DNA of 64,000 bases from Caulobacter vibrioides (GTDB lineage: Bacteria > Pseudomonadota > Alphaproteobacteria > Caulobacterales > Caulobacteraceae), in contig NZ_PJRR01000014.1 of the NCBI RefSeq assembly GCF_002858865.1, positions 62,001 to 126,000 on the forward strand. Direction: 5' to 3'. Each line of letters begins with the position of its first letter. Within the stretch, counting starts at the first letter, position 1. The position numbers and the translations under genes are program-made. This document shows, piece after piece, positions 48,358 through 57,188 of this stretch. Below the pieces are notes generated by a model, which saw only the letters and a program-made list of their open reading frames with translations, was not told where the DNA came from and did not search any database.

Positions 48358-48709
48358 TCCCCGCGACGATTTCTCAAGCCCAGAGCGTGACCGCCTCGCG
48401 AAAGCTTGGCGGCGTCTCTTTGCGCGCCAGGACGCAACCCTTTCATAGGGCTTAATTTTATGCTATTGTCTTCGACGACGTGACAGCCGCGCTCGTTCGC
48501 GACGGTCCGTCTTGTCGAAGAAGCCGTTTCAGAAAACCCATTTGAACCGGCCCGCCCGATCGAAGGCGAAGGGTGTCTTAGAGGTCTATTCCAAATCCTG
48601 ACAGGCGTGGCCCCGCGTTCCGTATTCCGCGGAGCGGGAACCTGTCGCTTTTGGTTTGGGAATGATGACGGCGTTCGGACCCCGAGGGTCCGTATTGAAG
48701 AGGACGAAC
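48358..48709 (+). promoter_or_regulatory. Long cdnL leader with a hairpin before the start
   Basis: No gene is seen in this gap. An AT-rich patch at 48455-48475 may hold the cdnL promoter. CGGACCC (48676-48682) pairs perfectly with GGGTCCG (48686-48692) around a 3-nt loop, ending 17 nt before the ATG and just upstream of the AGAGGA ribosome-binding site. Confidence 0.45.
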
Positions 48710-49213
48710 ATGAGCAAGACTGGTCTGGAATTCTCGGTCGGCGATCACGTCGTTTATCCCGCGCACGGCGTGGGCAGCATTCAGGCGATCGAGACCCAGG
48801 AAGTGGCCGGCATGTCGCTCGAGGTTTACGTCATCACCTTCGACCACGAAAAAATGACCCTGCGCGTCCCGACCAAGAAGGCCAAGACGGCCGGCCTGCG
48901 TCCGCTGGCCGAAGGCGGCACGGTCAGCCAGGCGCTGACCACCCTGAAGGGCCGCGCCCGGGTGAAGCGCACCATGTGGTCGCGCCGCGCCCAGGAATAC
49001 GAAGCCAAGATCAATTCGGGCGACCTGATCTCGATCGCCGAGGTGGTCCGCGACCTGCACCGCGCCGAGAACCAGCCGGAACAGTCGTACTCGGAGCGTC
49101 AGCTTTATGAGTCGGCCCTGGACCGCATGGCCCGCGAAGTCGCCGCCATCGAGCGCATCGACCGCGAAGCCGCCATCGGCATCCTGACCAAGTCGCTGGT
49201 CAAGGCCGCCTAA
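48710..49213 (+). CDS. cdnL: CarD/CdnL family RNA-polymerase-binding regulator
   Basis: The 167-residue protein has the CarD RNA-polymerase-interaction domain (FSVGDHVVYPAHGVGSIQAIETQEVAG...YVITFDHEKMTLRVPTKKA) and a C-terminal helical DNA-binding domain (RAQEYEAKINSGDLISIAEVVRDLHRAE...SERQLYESALDRMAREVAAIE). CdnL stabilises the open complex at rRNA and biosynthetic promoters and in Caulobacter links growth to morphology. The ATG at 48710 is the first to give the family N-terminus. A terminator follows. Confidence 0.95.
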   Translation: MSKTGLEFSVGDHVVYPAHGVGSIQAIETQEVAGMSLEVYVITFDHEKMTLRVPTKKAKTAGLRPLAEGGTVSQALTTLKGRARVKRTMWSRRAQEYEAKINSGDLISIAEVVRDLHRAENQPEQSYSERQLYESALDRMAREVAAIERIDREAAIGILTKSLVKAA

Positions 49214-49240
49214 TCCAGGCTCCGCCACAGATTTAGAAGA

Positions 49241-49270
49241 CGCCCTCCGCCCAGCGGGGGGCGTTTTTTA
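49241..49270 (+). terminator. Terminator of cdnL
   Basis: CGCCCTCCGC pairs with the G-rich arm GCGGGGGGCG (one G-T pair) around a short loop and runs into GTTTTTTATTT. It is placed between convergent genes. Confidence 0.85.
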
Positions 49271-49282
49271 TTTGGCGGCCCC

Positions 49283-51613
49283 TCAGATCGCGACGGCGCG
49301 CTGCGCGCCGGCCACGGCCTGGATCAGTTGGGCGGCGGTGATCGGCTTGCGCACCAGGCCATCGAAGATCTCGGACAGCTGGAAGTCCATGTCGGCCGAG
49401 AACGCCAGGATCGGCGCGCCCTGGTTGGGCCCCGGCTCGGCGCGGATGGCGCGCGTGGCGTCCAGACCGTCCAGCACCGGCATGCGGATATCCATCAGGA
49501 TCAGGTCGAAGGCCTGATCGCGCGCGGCCTCCACCGCCTGCTGGCCATCACGCGCCTCGACCACCTCGGCGTCGAACACGCCCAGGATCGCGCGGGTCAT
49601 CTCGCGATTGAGCGCATTGTCGTCGGCCAGCAGGATGCGGCCGCCCGAGCGCACGGGCTCGAAGACCGGCTCGGTTTCGGCCCCGGCGTCCTCGTCCCGC
49701 AGCGGCCCCGAGGCCGGGATCGCGAACCAGAAGGTGCTGCCCTCGCCCGGCTTGCTGCTGGCGCCGATCCGTCCGCCCATGGCCTCGACCAGCCCCTTGC
49801 TGATCACCAGGCCCAGACCCGAACCGCCGCGAGACCGGGCGCGCGCGGATTCGATCTGGGAGAAGCGCTTGAACAGATGGGCCTGATCGGCGGGATCGAT
49901 GCCGATGCCGGTGTCCTTGACCGCCACGAACAGCTCTTCCAGCTCGCCACGCCAGATCACCTCGAGGGTGATCGAGCCGGCGTCGGTGTAGCGGATGGCG
50001 TTGCCGATCAGGTTGATCAGCACCTGCCGGACACGGTCAGGGTCGATCATCAGCACGCGCGGCGGCGGATCGACCATGCGGACGGCGATCTGAAGGTTCT
50101 TCTCGGCCGCGTGCAGGCCGAACATCCGGACGGTGTCGTCGATCAGCGGCGCCAGGGCGCACGGCGCCAGATGCGCCTGGACCTGCCCGGTTTCCAGCTT
50201 GGACATCTCCAGGACGTCGTTGATGACCGACAACAGCGCCTTGCCCGCCGTGGAGATGCGGCCGACATAGTCCCGCGCCGTCTCGGGCAGATCGTCCAGC
50301 CCTTCGACTAGGGCGGCGAACCCGATCACCGCCGTCAGCGGCGTGCGCAGTTCGTGACTCATATTGGCCAGGAACGCCGAGCGCGCTTCCAGCGCCTGTT
50401 CGGCGCGCGCCTGCTCGGCCGCCAGCTCGTCCCGCGCCCGCTTGTACTCGGTGATGTCCCGCATGACGCCTTCGATCCGCCCCGCCGTCCGATTGAGAAC
50501 GGGGCGGCCCTGCAGCCACACCCAATGCCCGTCCTTGTGCAGGGCGCGCGCTTCAAGCATGGGCGGCAGGCCCTCGGGGTCGGCCAGCACGGCGCCGAAC
50601 GCCTGGACCAGACCGGGCAGATCGTTGGGATGGGTGAGCTTGGCGGCCTTGCGCCCCAACAGCTCGCCCTCGGCATAGCCCAGAACGGGCTCGACGGCCG
50701 CGCTGACAAAGAGAATGTTCCCGCGCCGATCCACCTCGATGACGATATCGCGCGTGGCCTTGGCTAGGTCCTGGAAGCGAGACTCGGTCTTGGCCAGGCT
50801 CTGTTGGGCGTCGACTAGGTCCGTCACATCGACCGTGGTGCCCGACATGGCGATGGGACGCCCGTTGTCGTCGAAATCGAACTCGAAGCTGCCGACGATA
50901 TGGCGCACCGCGCCGTCGAGGCGGATGATCCGGTTCATGCGATTGCGCGAGGGCTCGCCGCTCCGCAGATGCTCGGCCACGCGGGCGCGGGCGGCGGGGC
51001 GGTCCTCGGGGTGAAAGCGGCTCAGCACCTCGCCCAGCGAAACCTTATCGTCCGCCGACCAGCCGTAGATCTCGCGGCAACGCGGCGACAGAAAAACGTC
51101 GTTCGTGACCAGGTCCACCCGCCAAAAGGCGACCTGGGCGACCTGTTCCGCCAGCATGGCGCGCTGCAACGCCTCGCGCATGGCCTCGCGGGTATGACGC
51201 GCCTCGTCCTCCAGCTGCACGCGCTCGTCGATGTCGCGGGTGACGGCGATCAGCTCCGACGGCGCGCCGGCCTCGTCCCTTACGAGGGTGAGATGGCTCT
51301 CCAGCCAGACATAACGGCCGTCCTTCCTACGCCCGCGATACCGTACGCTGCAGTGTTCGACGCCTGCGCGCATTCGGTTGTAGACGTCGTAGACCGCCGG
51401 CGTGTCATCGGGGTGATAGAACGCCTTGAACCCCGCCTCGAGCATCTCTTCGGCGGTCCATCCCATCATCCGCTCGACCGCGGGCGAAACATAGTGGTCG
51501 GTTCCGGACAGGCGGTGACGACTGATCACGTCTCCGGCCTGTTCGGTCAGGAGGCGGAAGAAGGCCTCGCTGGCCCTCAAGGCGTCGATATCTTGTGGAA
51601 ACGGCGTCGGCAT
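49283..51613 (-). CDS. Hybrid sensor histidine kinase with three PAS domains
   Basis: The 776-residue soluble protein has PAS domains at about residues 12-130, 150-265 and 275-390 (each with a YxxPxxERMMGW or GYAEGELLG core and PAC), a HisKA domain with the phosphoacceptor His in FLANMSHELRTPL, an HATPase with NLIGNAIRYTD, DTGIGIDP and GSGLGLVISKGLVEAMGG, and a receiver domain with ADDN and LILMDIRMPVLDG. No DNA-binding partner is encoded next to it, and no membrane segments are visible, so it senses a cytoplasmic signal. Its output is unknown. Confidence 0.93.
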   Translation of the reverse strand: MPTPFPQDIDALRASEAFFRLLTEQAGDVISRHRLSGTDHYVSPAVERMMGWTAEEMLEAGFKAFYHPDDTPAVYDVYNRMRAGVEHCSVRYRGRRKDGRYVWLESHLTLVRDEAGAPSELIAVTRDIDERVQLEDEARHTREAMREALQRAMLAEQVAQVAFWRVDLVTNDVFLSPRCREIYGWSADDKVSLGEVLSRFHPEDRPAARARVAEHLRSGEPSRNRMNRIIRLDGAVRHIVGSFEFDFDDNGRPIAMSGTTVDVTDLVDAQQSLAKTESRFQDLAKATRDIVIEVDRRGNILFVSAAVEPVLGYAEGELLGRKAAKLTHPNDLPGLVQAFGAVLADPEGLPPMLEARALHKDGHWVWLQGRPVLNRTAGRIEGVMRDITEYKRARDELAAEQARAEQALEARSAFLANMSHELRTPLTAVIGFAALVEGLDDLPETARDYVGRISTAGKALLSVINDVLEMSKLETGQVQAHLAPCALAPLIDDTVRMFGLHAAEKNLQIAVRMVDPPPRVLMIDPDRVRQVLINLIGNAIRYTDAGSITLEVIWRGELEELFVAVKDTGIGIDPADQAHLFKRFSQIESARARSRGGSGLGLVISKGLVEAMGGRIGASSKPGEGSTFWFAIPASGPLRDEDAGAETEPVFEPVRSGGRILLADDNALNREMTRAILGVFDAEVVEARDGQQAVEAARDQAFDLILMDIRMPVLDGLDATRAIRAEPGPNQGAPILAFSADMDFQLSEIFDGLVRKPITAAQLIQAVAGAQRAVAI

Positions 51614-51821
51614 TACGTGTTCATCGCCCCGGAAGCCTGAACAACATCGTTATATTCTAGGGATGCGACAATGGGTCGCGTCAGCGATGGTTCAGGTGGG
51701 CTCGACGGCCTCTTCTTTACTCAACCTCTACATGTCCAGGCACTCGCCCTGCGAGTTTGTTTGCTCCGTCCCGTCGAAGCGGGCTAGCTGAATACAGGCG
51801 CAGGCACGAGGGCGACGCATC

Positions 51822-53132
51822 ATGACTCCAGCGACCGATCCGCCCGCCGCCCCGGGCGCCGTCACCCGCTTTCTCACCACCGCGCCGCCCTGGCTGTTCG
51901 CGCTCTATGGGGGCTTGGCGTCCTTCGCGGTCTATTTCGCGATGTTCGGCTATCGCAAGCCCTTCACGGCGGCGGCCTACGCCCAGCCCGCCGGATGGCC
52001 GTTCGAGTTCGACTTCAAGATCGCCCTGGTGATCGCCCAGGTCGCCGGCTACGCCACGGCCAAGTTCATCGGGGTCAAGGTGATCTCCGAAATGCAGGCC
52101 GGCCGCCGGGCCATGACCATCCTGACCCTGATCTTCGGGGCCGAGATGTCGCTGCTGCTGTTCGGGACCGTGCCGACGGTGATCGGGCCGATGGCGATGT
52201 ATCTGAACGGTCTGTGCCTGGGCATGATCTGGGGCCTGGTGTTCGGCTTCCTGGAGGGACGCCGCCTGACCGAGGTGCTCAGCGCCATGCTGTGCGCCAG
52301 CTTCATCCTGTCGTCGGGCGTGGCCAAGTCGGTGGGCAAGACGCTGCTGCTGGCCAATATCGACGAGCGGTGGATGCCGTTCGTCTCGGGCCTGATCTTC
52401 GCGCCCCTGATGCTGGTGGCGGTGCTGGCCCTGGCGCAGTTGCCGCCGCCCACGCCGGCCGACGAGGCCGAGCGGGTCAAGCGCGCGCCGATGAACGCCA
52501 AGGACCGCGCGGCCCTGTTCGCCGCTCACGCCCCGGCCCTGATCCTGCTGATCGCGGTCTATATGATCCTCACCGCCCTGCGCGATTTCCGCGACAACTT
52601 CTCGGCCGAGATCTGGGCCGAGCTCGGCTTCAAGAACGCTGCGGCGATCTTCACCCTGTCGGAGCTGCCGGTGGCGGCGATCGTGCTGATCGGCCTGGCC
52701 GCCCTGATGGGCGTGAAGGACAATCGCCGCGCGGTGGCGTTCAACCTCGGCTTCGTGGCCTTGGGCTTTGCGCTCTTGGGCGCCTCGACCCTGGCCTACC
52801 AGCTGCATCTGTTGGGGCCGGTGTGGTGGATGGTGCTGGCCGGGGCGGGCCTCTACATGGGCTACACGCCGTTCAACGCCATGCTGTTCGACCGCCTGAT
52901 CGCGGCCACCGGCAAGGTCGGCACCGCCGGCTTCCTGATCTATGTCGCCGACTCGTTCGGCTATATCGGCAGCATCTCGCTTTTGCTGGTGAAGTCGTTC
53001 GCCAGGCTCGACATCGCCTGGGGGCAGTTCCTGGCCAACGGGGCGTACCTGGCCTGTGGCCTTGGCCTGGTGGGCGTCTTCTTCGCCCATCGTTTGCTGG
53101 CTAAATCCCAGCTTGGGCGGATGGCGCCTTGA
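51822..53132 (+). CDS. DUF5690 / MFS-like membrane transporter
   Basis: The 436-residue protein has about 11-12 hydrophobic segments and the DUF5690 pattern: FAVYFAMFGYRKPFTAAAY at the start, KVISEMQAGRRAM, LCLGMIWGLVFGFLEGRRLTE, a cytoplasmic loop after residue 205 (PPTPADEAERVKRAPM), and LYMGYTPFNAMLFDRLIA. It belongs to the major facilitator fold; the substrate is unknown. It stands alone after a 208-nt gap without visible features. Confidence 0.87.
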   Translation: MTPATDPPAAPGAVTRFLTTAPPWLFALYGGLASFAVYFAMFGYRKPFTAAAYAQPAGWPFEFDFKIALVIAQVAGYATAKFIGVKVISEMQAGRRAMTILTLIFGAEMSLLLFGTVPTVIGPMAMYLNGLCLGMIWGLVFGFLEGRRLTEVLSAMLCASFILSSGVAKSVGKTLLLANIDERWMPFVSGLIFAPLMLVAVLALAQLPPPTPADEAERVKRAPMNAKDRAALFAAHAPALILLIAVYMILTALRDFRDNFSAEIWAELGFKNAAAIFTLSELPVAAIVLIGLAALMGVKDNRRAVAFNLGFVALGFALLGASTLAYQLHLLGPVWWMVLAGAGLYMGYTPFNAMLFDRLIAATGKVGTAGFLIYVADSFGYIGSISLLLVKSFARLDIAWGQFLANGAYLACGLGLVGVFFAHRLLAKSQLGRMAP

Positions 53133-53190
53133 GCCGGACACGCTCTGGCCTGAAGATACCTCCGGCGGGCGCCTTTCTGGAGTAAACCCT

Positions 53191-53562
53191 ATGCGTATCC
53201 TGACCGCATCCACCGTGATCTGCGCGCTGCTGGTCGCCGCCCCGGCCCTGGCGGCCGAGCCGAAGGCCGCGCGCGCCTGCTTTGACGCTTCGGACATCAA
53301 TGGCTTCAACGTCATCGACGATCGCACCGTCGACGTCTCGATCAGCCCGCGACAGGTCTATCGGCTGACCCTGTTCGCCCCGTCGCGCGACATCGACAGC
53401 GCGCTGCAGCTGGGCGTGGAGGCGCGCGGCGGCTCGTGGATCTGCACCGGCCTGGACGCCACGATCATCGTGCCCGGCGACAGGACGGGCATGGGGCGCT
53501 ATCCGGTGACCGAGGTCCGCAAGCTGACGACCGAAGAGATCCAGGCCAAGCGCAAGCGCTAG
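53191..53562 (+). CDS. Small exported protein (DUF6491-like)
   Basis: The 123-residue product has a signal peptide (TASTVICALLVAAPALAAEP) and two Cys (ARACFD and WICTGL) likely to form a disulfide. The core ACFDASDINGFNVIDDRTVDVSISPRQVYRLTL resembles DUF6491 proteins. GGAG stands 7 nt before the ATG. Function is unknown. Confidence 0.75.
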   Translation: MRILTASTVICALLVAAPALAAEPKAARACFDASDINGFNVIDDRTVDVSISPRQVYRLTLFAPSRDIDSALQLGVEARGGSWICTGLDATIIVPGDRTGMGRYPVTEVRKLTTEEIQAKRKR

Positions 53563-53614
53563 GCGCGCCCCGACCATGCTCTGACGAAAAAAGTTCGCGA
53601 ACGCGGAACTTGAG

Positions 53615-53643
53615 TCATCCGTTCCCGCCGAGGCCGCGTATAA
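53615..53643 (+). promoter_or_regulatory. Candidate ECF11-type promoter
   Basis: TCATCC (53615-53620), 17 nt, GTATAA (53638-53643). The known RpoE-ChrR group recognises TGATCC with a downstream TA-rich box, so this may be the sigma factor's own promoter. A transcript starting near 53650 favours the GTG at 53697 as the start codon. Confidence 0.5.
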
Positions 53644-53696
53644 GGGGCATGTATGCGACAGGACACGCACAGGCTCGATCAAGGGGCGGCGCCCGA

Positions 53697-54260
53697 GTGA
53701 ACGCCGCTCAAGGCGATGGCGGGGCGCTGATCACGCGGATCGCGGAAACGCAGGACCGCGCCGCGTTCGCAGAACTGTTTCAACACTACGCGCCGCGCGT
53801 GAAGACCCTCTTGGTCCGCAGCGGCTCGACCCCGTCGGCGGCCGAGGAGCTGGCCCAGGAGGTCATGCTGGCCGTCTGGCGCAAGGCCCATTATTTCGAT
53901 CCCAAGCGCGCTTCGGCGGCGGCCTGGATCTTCACCATCGCCCGCAATCTGCGCATCGACAGCCTGCGGCGCGGGTCTTCGGCCCTCTATGCGGTGGACC
54001 TGAACCTCGGCGCCGAGGAGCCCCCGCAACCCGACGCCATTCTCAGCGGCATGCAGGACGCCCAGATCGTCCGCTCCGCCATGCAAACCCTCAATCCCGA
54101 TCAATCCCAAGCAATCGAAATGGCCTTCTTCCAGGAACAGACCCACAGTCAGATTTCCGAGGCGCTGGGCGTGCCCCTGGGTACGGTCAAGGCTCGGATC
54201 CGCTTTGGCATGATGAAGCTGCGCGCCTTTATCGAGCGCGAGGCGGGAGTCGCGTCGTGA
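53697..54260 (+). CDS. ECF sigma factor (ECF11/RpoE-like)
   Basis: The 187-residue sigma factor has region 2 (AFAELFQHYAPRVKTLLVRSGS...AEELAQEVMLAVWRKAHYFDP, AWIFTIARNLRIDSLRR) and region 4 (LNPDQSQAIEMAFFQEQTHSQISEALGVPLGTVKARIRFGMMKLR). With the ChrR-like gene overlapping by 4 nt and a photolyase next, it matches the RpoE-ChrR singlet-oxygen response of Rhodobacter (family knowledge). I chose the GTG at 53697, because the ATG at 53649 would lie at the predicted transcription start. Confidence 0.88.
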   Translation: MNAAQGDGGALITRIAETQDRAAFAELFQHYAPRVKTLLVRSGSTPSAAEELAQEVMLAVWRKAHYFDPKRASAAAWIFTIARNLRIDSLRRGSSALYAVDLNLGAEEPPQPDAILSGMQDAQIVRSAMQTLNPDQSQAIEMAFFQEQTHSQISEALGVPLGTVKARIRFGMMKLRAFIEREAGVAS

Positions 54261-54895
54261 GCCTGCGTCGTCTGCCCAGTGAAGAGCGTCTGCTGGCCTA
54301 TGCCGCCGGCACCCTGAGCCCGCCTGAAGCCGTGGTCGTGGCCACGCACCTGGCCCTGCGTCCCGAAACTCGCGTCTGGTCCGACCTTGGCCAGGCCGTC
54401 GGCGGCGGCGTGCTGGAAGATCTTGAGCCCAGCGCCCTGGACGCCGGCGCGCTCGACAAGACCCTGGCGCTTCTGGACCTGCCCGAGCCCCAGGAACCGA
54501 CTGTGCGCCTGGACAAGACCGACCCCACCCTGCCCGCCCCGCTGCGCGGCTTCGAGCTGGGTCCCTGGCGCTGGCTGGGTCCGGGCGTGCGGGTGCGCGA
54601 CGTCCTGGGGCCGCGCGACGGCGACTGCCGCGTGATCCTGCTGAAGATCGCGCCGGGCCAGTCCACCCCGCGCCACACCCATGGCGGCGTCGAGCTGACC
54701 TGCGTGATCGAGGGCGCCTACGCCACCGAGAGCGGCGTGTTCGAGGAAGGCGACTTCGAGGAGGCCGATCCCAGCGTGCTGCACCAGCCGCGCGTGGTCT
54801 CCAGCAAGCCCTGCCTGTGCGTGGCGGCCCTGGACGGCCAGATCCAGCTGCCGGGCCGCATGGGCAAGCTGCTCGCGCCGTTCGTCAAGCTCTAG
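54257..54895 (+). CDS. ChrR-like anti-sigma factor with cupin domain
   Basis: The 212-residue protein has an N-terminal anti-sigma domain (LLAYAAGTLSPPEAVVVATHLALRPETR) and a C-terminal cupin with the metal motif HTHGGVE and a later VLHQP His. In Rhodobacter ChrR, zinc in the anti-sigma domain is held by H6, H31, C35 and C38. Here the aligned residues are Leu6, His31, Arg35 and Thr38, so the site is lost, while the cupin ligands (two His, Glu, His) are kept. It overlaps the sigma gene (GTGA) and should bind the sigma factor in the dark or absence of singlet oxygen. Confidence 0.87.
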   Translation: MSLRRLPSEERLLAYAAGTLSPPEAVVVATHLALRPETRVWSDLGQAVGGGVLEDLEPSALDAGALDKTLALLDLPEPQEPTVRLDKTDPTLPAPLRGFELGPWRWLGPGVRVRDVLGPRDGDCRVILLKIAPGQSTPRHTHGGVELTCVIEGAYATESGVFEEGDFEEADPSVLHQPRVVSSKPCLCVAALDGQIQLPGRMGKLLAPFVKL

Positions 54896-54907
54896 GCCGT
54901 TTTCGAC

Positions 54908-56437
54908 ATGGCCGGCGCCCTGCGCCTGGTGCTGGGCGATCAGCTGTCGGACAATCTGTCGGCCCTGGCGGACGCAGACCTGTCGCGCGACCAGGTGCTG
55001 ATGGTCGAAAGCCGGGTCGAGGCCACCGCCTGGAAGCACCACAAGCAGAAGCTCGTTCTCGTCTGGTCGGCGATGCGCCAGTTCGCCGAGCGCCTGCGCG
55101 CGCGCGGGCTCAATGTGCGCTATGTGACGCTGGAAGATCCAGGCAACACCGGCTCGATCGGCGGCGAGCTGCGCCGCGCACTGGAAGACGGCGCCTTCGA
55201 CCGGGTGATCCGCACCGCCTGCGGCAAGTGGGGGCTGGAGAGCCACCTGCTGGGCCTTGATCTCCCCGTGCCGGTGGAAACCCGCGAGGACGACCGCTTT
55301 CTCTGTTCGCGCACCCAGTTCGCCGCCTGGGCCGAGGGCCGGCGCGAGCTGCGGATGGAGTTCTTCTATCGCGAGATGCGGCGCAAGACGGGCCTGTTGA
55401 TGGACGGCGACCAGCCGGCCGGCGGGCGCTGGAACTTCGACGCCGAGAACCGTCGCAAGCTCCCGCCGGGCCTGCGTCCGCCCGAGCGCCTGCGCATCCC
55501 GCCCAATCCGACGACGCAGGCGATGCTGGAGCAGGTCTCGCGCGGCTTCGACGACCATTTCGGCGAGGTCGAGGGCTTTGGCTGGCCGACCAATCCGGAC
55601 GAGGCGACCGCGATCCTCGACCACTTCATCGCCGACATGCTGCCCAGCTTCGGCGACTGGCAGGACGCGATGAGCTGGCGGCGGCCGTTCCTGTGGCACT
55701 CCCTGATCTCGCCGGCCCTGAACATCGGCCTTCTGGACCCGCTGGACATCTGCCGCCGCGCCGAGGCCGCCTGGCGCGAGGGCCGCGCGCCGCTGAACGC
55801 GGTCGAGGGCTTCATCCGCCAGATCATCGGCTGGCGCGAATTCGTGCGCGGGATCTACTGGCTGAAGATGCCCGAATACGGCCAGCGCAACGCCCTGGAC
55901 GCGCAGGGCCAGCTGCCGGGGTTCTACTGGACCGGCCAGACCGACATGGCCTGCGTGGCCGACGCGGTCCGCGCTGTCCGCGACCACGCCTACGCCCACC
56001 ACATCCAGCGGCTGATGGTGACGGGGAACCTGGCCATGCTGCTGGGCGTGCATCCCGACGCGGTCGACGACTGGTACATGGTGGTGTTCGCTGACGCCTA
56101 TGAGTGGGTCGAGATGCCCAACACCCGCGGCATGGCCACCTTCGCCGACGGCGGCATTGTCGGCTCCAAGCCCTATGCGGCCAGCGGGGCCTATATCGAC
56201 CGCATGAGCGACTACTGCAAAGGCTGTCGCTACGACGTGAAAAAGCGGCTCGGCGACGACGCCTGCCCGTTCAACGCCCTCTACTGGGACTTCATCGACC
56301 GCCACGCCCAGCGACTGGCCGGCAACGGCCGCATGATGATGCCGCTGCGCACCCTGGAGAAGATGCCGGACGCCGAGCGCGAGGCGTTCCGCAAGCAGGC
56401 CAGGGCGTTGCGGGTGAAGATGGGCGTCAGCGAATAG
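54908..56437 (+). CDS. FeS-BCP photolyase/cryptochrome (PhrB/CryB type)
   Basis: The 509-residue flavoprotein resembles Agrobacterium PhrB, a bacterial (6-4) photolyase, and Rhodobacter CryB. It has an N-terminal lumazine-binding Rossmann-like region (LRLVLGDQLSDNLSAL...ESRVEATAWKHHKQKLVLVWSAMR) and a C-terminal FAD domain. Four Cys at residues 349, 437, 440 and 453 (YCKGCRYD, DACPFN) have the same spacing as the 4Fe-4S ligands of PhrB. It repairs UV lesions or signals light. It starts 12 nt after the anti-sigma gene, so it belongs to the photooxidative operon. Confidence 0.92.
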   Translation: MAGALRLVLGDQLSDNLSALADADLSRDQVLMVESRVEATAWKHHKQKLVLVWSAMRQFAERLRARGLNVRYVTLEDPGNTGSIGGELRRALEDGAFDRVIRTACGKWGLESHLLGLDLPVPVETREDDRFLCSRTQFAAWAEGRRELRMEFFYREMRRKTGLLMDGDQPAGGRWNFDAENRRKLPPGLRPPERLRIPPNPTTQAMLEQVSRGFDDHFGEVEGFGWPTNPDEATAILDHFIADMLPSFGDWQDAMSWRRPFLWHSLISPALNIGLLDPLDICRRAEAAWREGRAPLNAVEGFIRQIIGWREFVRGIYWLKMPEYGQRNALDAQGQLPGFYWTGQTDMACVADAVRAVRDHAYAHHIQRLMVTGNLAMLLGVHPDAVDDWYMVVFADAYEWVEMPNTRGMATFADGGIVGSKPYAASGAYIDRMSDYCKGCRYDVKKRLGDDACPFNALYWDFIDRHAQRLAGNGRMMMPLRTLEKMPDAEREAFRKQARALRVKMGVSE

Positions 56438-56443
56438 CAGCGC

Positions 56444-56623
56444 CCCTCTCCTCCCCCATCGGGGGAGGGGGACCCGCGAACGCGGGTGGAGGGGGCCTTG
56501 TGCGGCGGGGTTCCATCCTGTGGGCGGCGGGAGAAGCGTGGCCTGACTGACAGAGGCGTAGCCCGCTCGGCTGGCCCCTCCACCGCCGTTCGGCGGTCCC
56601 CCTCCCCCAGAGGGGGAGGAGAA
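56444..56623. repeat. Intergenic palindromic repeat (A-related)
   Basis: CTCCTCCCCCATCGGGGGAG pairs with CCTCCCCCAGAGGGGGAGGA, with inner GGGGGACCCGCGAACGCGGG and complementary parts. It starts 6 nt after the photolyase stop codon. Confidence 0.8.
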
Positions 56624-56634
56624 ACACCACAGCG

Positions 56635-57093
56635 TTACGGCGCCGGGAACCCCGCCCCCGCCCGCGCCTCGACCTGGCGGGCGCTGACCGGTTCGCCGCA
56701 TTCGGAGCACACCTGCACGGGGTGGAAGTCGCAGCCGCACCCCTTGTGCCGGCGCAGCACCGGCGGCCCCTCGGCGCCGGCATAGTGGATGTCGCCGAAG
56801 TGGGCGATGGCCATGACCACCGGATGCAAGTCGAGGCCCTTCTCGGTCAGGCGATACTCGTGGCGCACCGGATTGCCCTGGTACGGAACCCGCCGCAGCA
56901 CGCCCGCCTCGACCAGGGTCCGCAGGCGATCAGTGACGATGGTGCGCGAGACGCCCAGGCGTTTCTGGAACAGCTCGAACCGCCGCACGCCCAGAAAGCA
57001 GTCGCGCAGGATCATCAGCGTCCAGCGATCGCCGATCACGGCCAGAGCCCGCGAGATCGAGCACGGCTGGGCGGAGAGGTCTTCCCACTTCAT
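56635..57093 (-). CDS. HxlR-family transcriptional regulator
   Basis: The 152-residue regulator has the HxlR winged helix: CSISRALAVIGDRWTLMILRDCFLGVRRFELFQKRLGVSRTIVTDRLRTLVEAGVLRRVPYQ and YRLTEKGLDLHPVVMAI. HxlR members respond to electrophiles or other small molecules, often via a Cys. The C-terminal tail adds GCGCDFHPVQVCSECGEP, a four-Cys group that could bind zinc. It is divergent from the SDR gene, which it probably controls. Confidence 0.88.
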   Translation of the reverse strand: MKWEDLSAQPCSISRALAVIGDRWTLMILRDCFLGVRRFELFQKRLGVSRTIVTDRLRTLVEAGVLRRVPYQGNPVRHEYRLTEKGLDLHPVVMAIAHFGDIHYAGAEGPPVLRRHKGCGCDFHPVQVCSECGEPVSARQVEARAGAGFPAP

Positions 57094-57188
57094 CGGTGAA
57101 TCACAGCCGTTTCAGGTCCCCGCCATTCTGCATTTGACTCCGTACAGATTCAATACGAACTTGATCGCCAAAGACGGAGGAAGCGACG

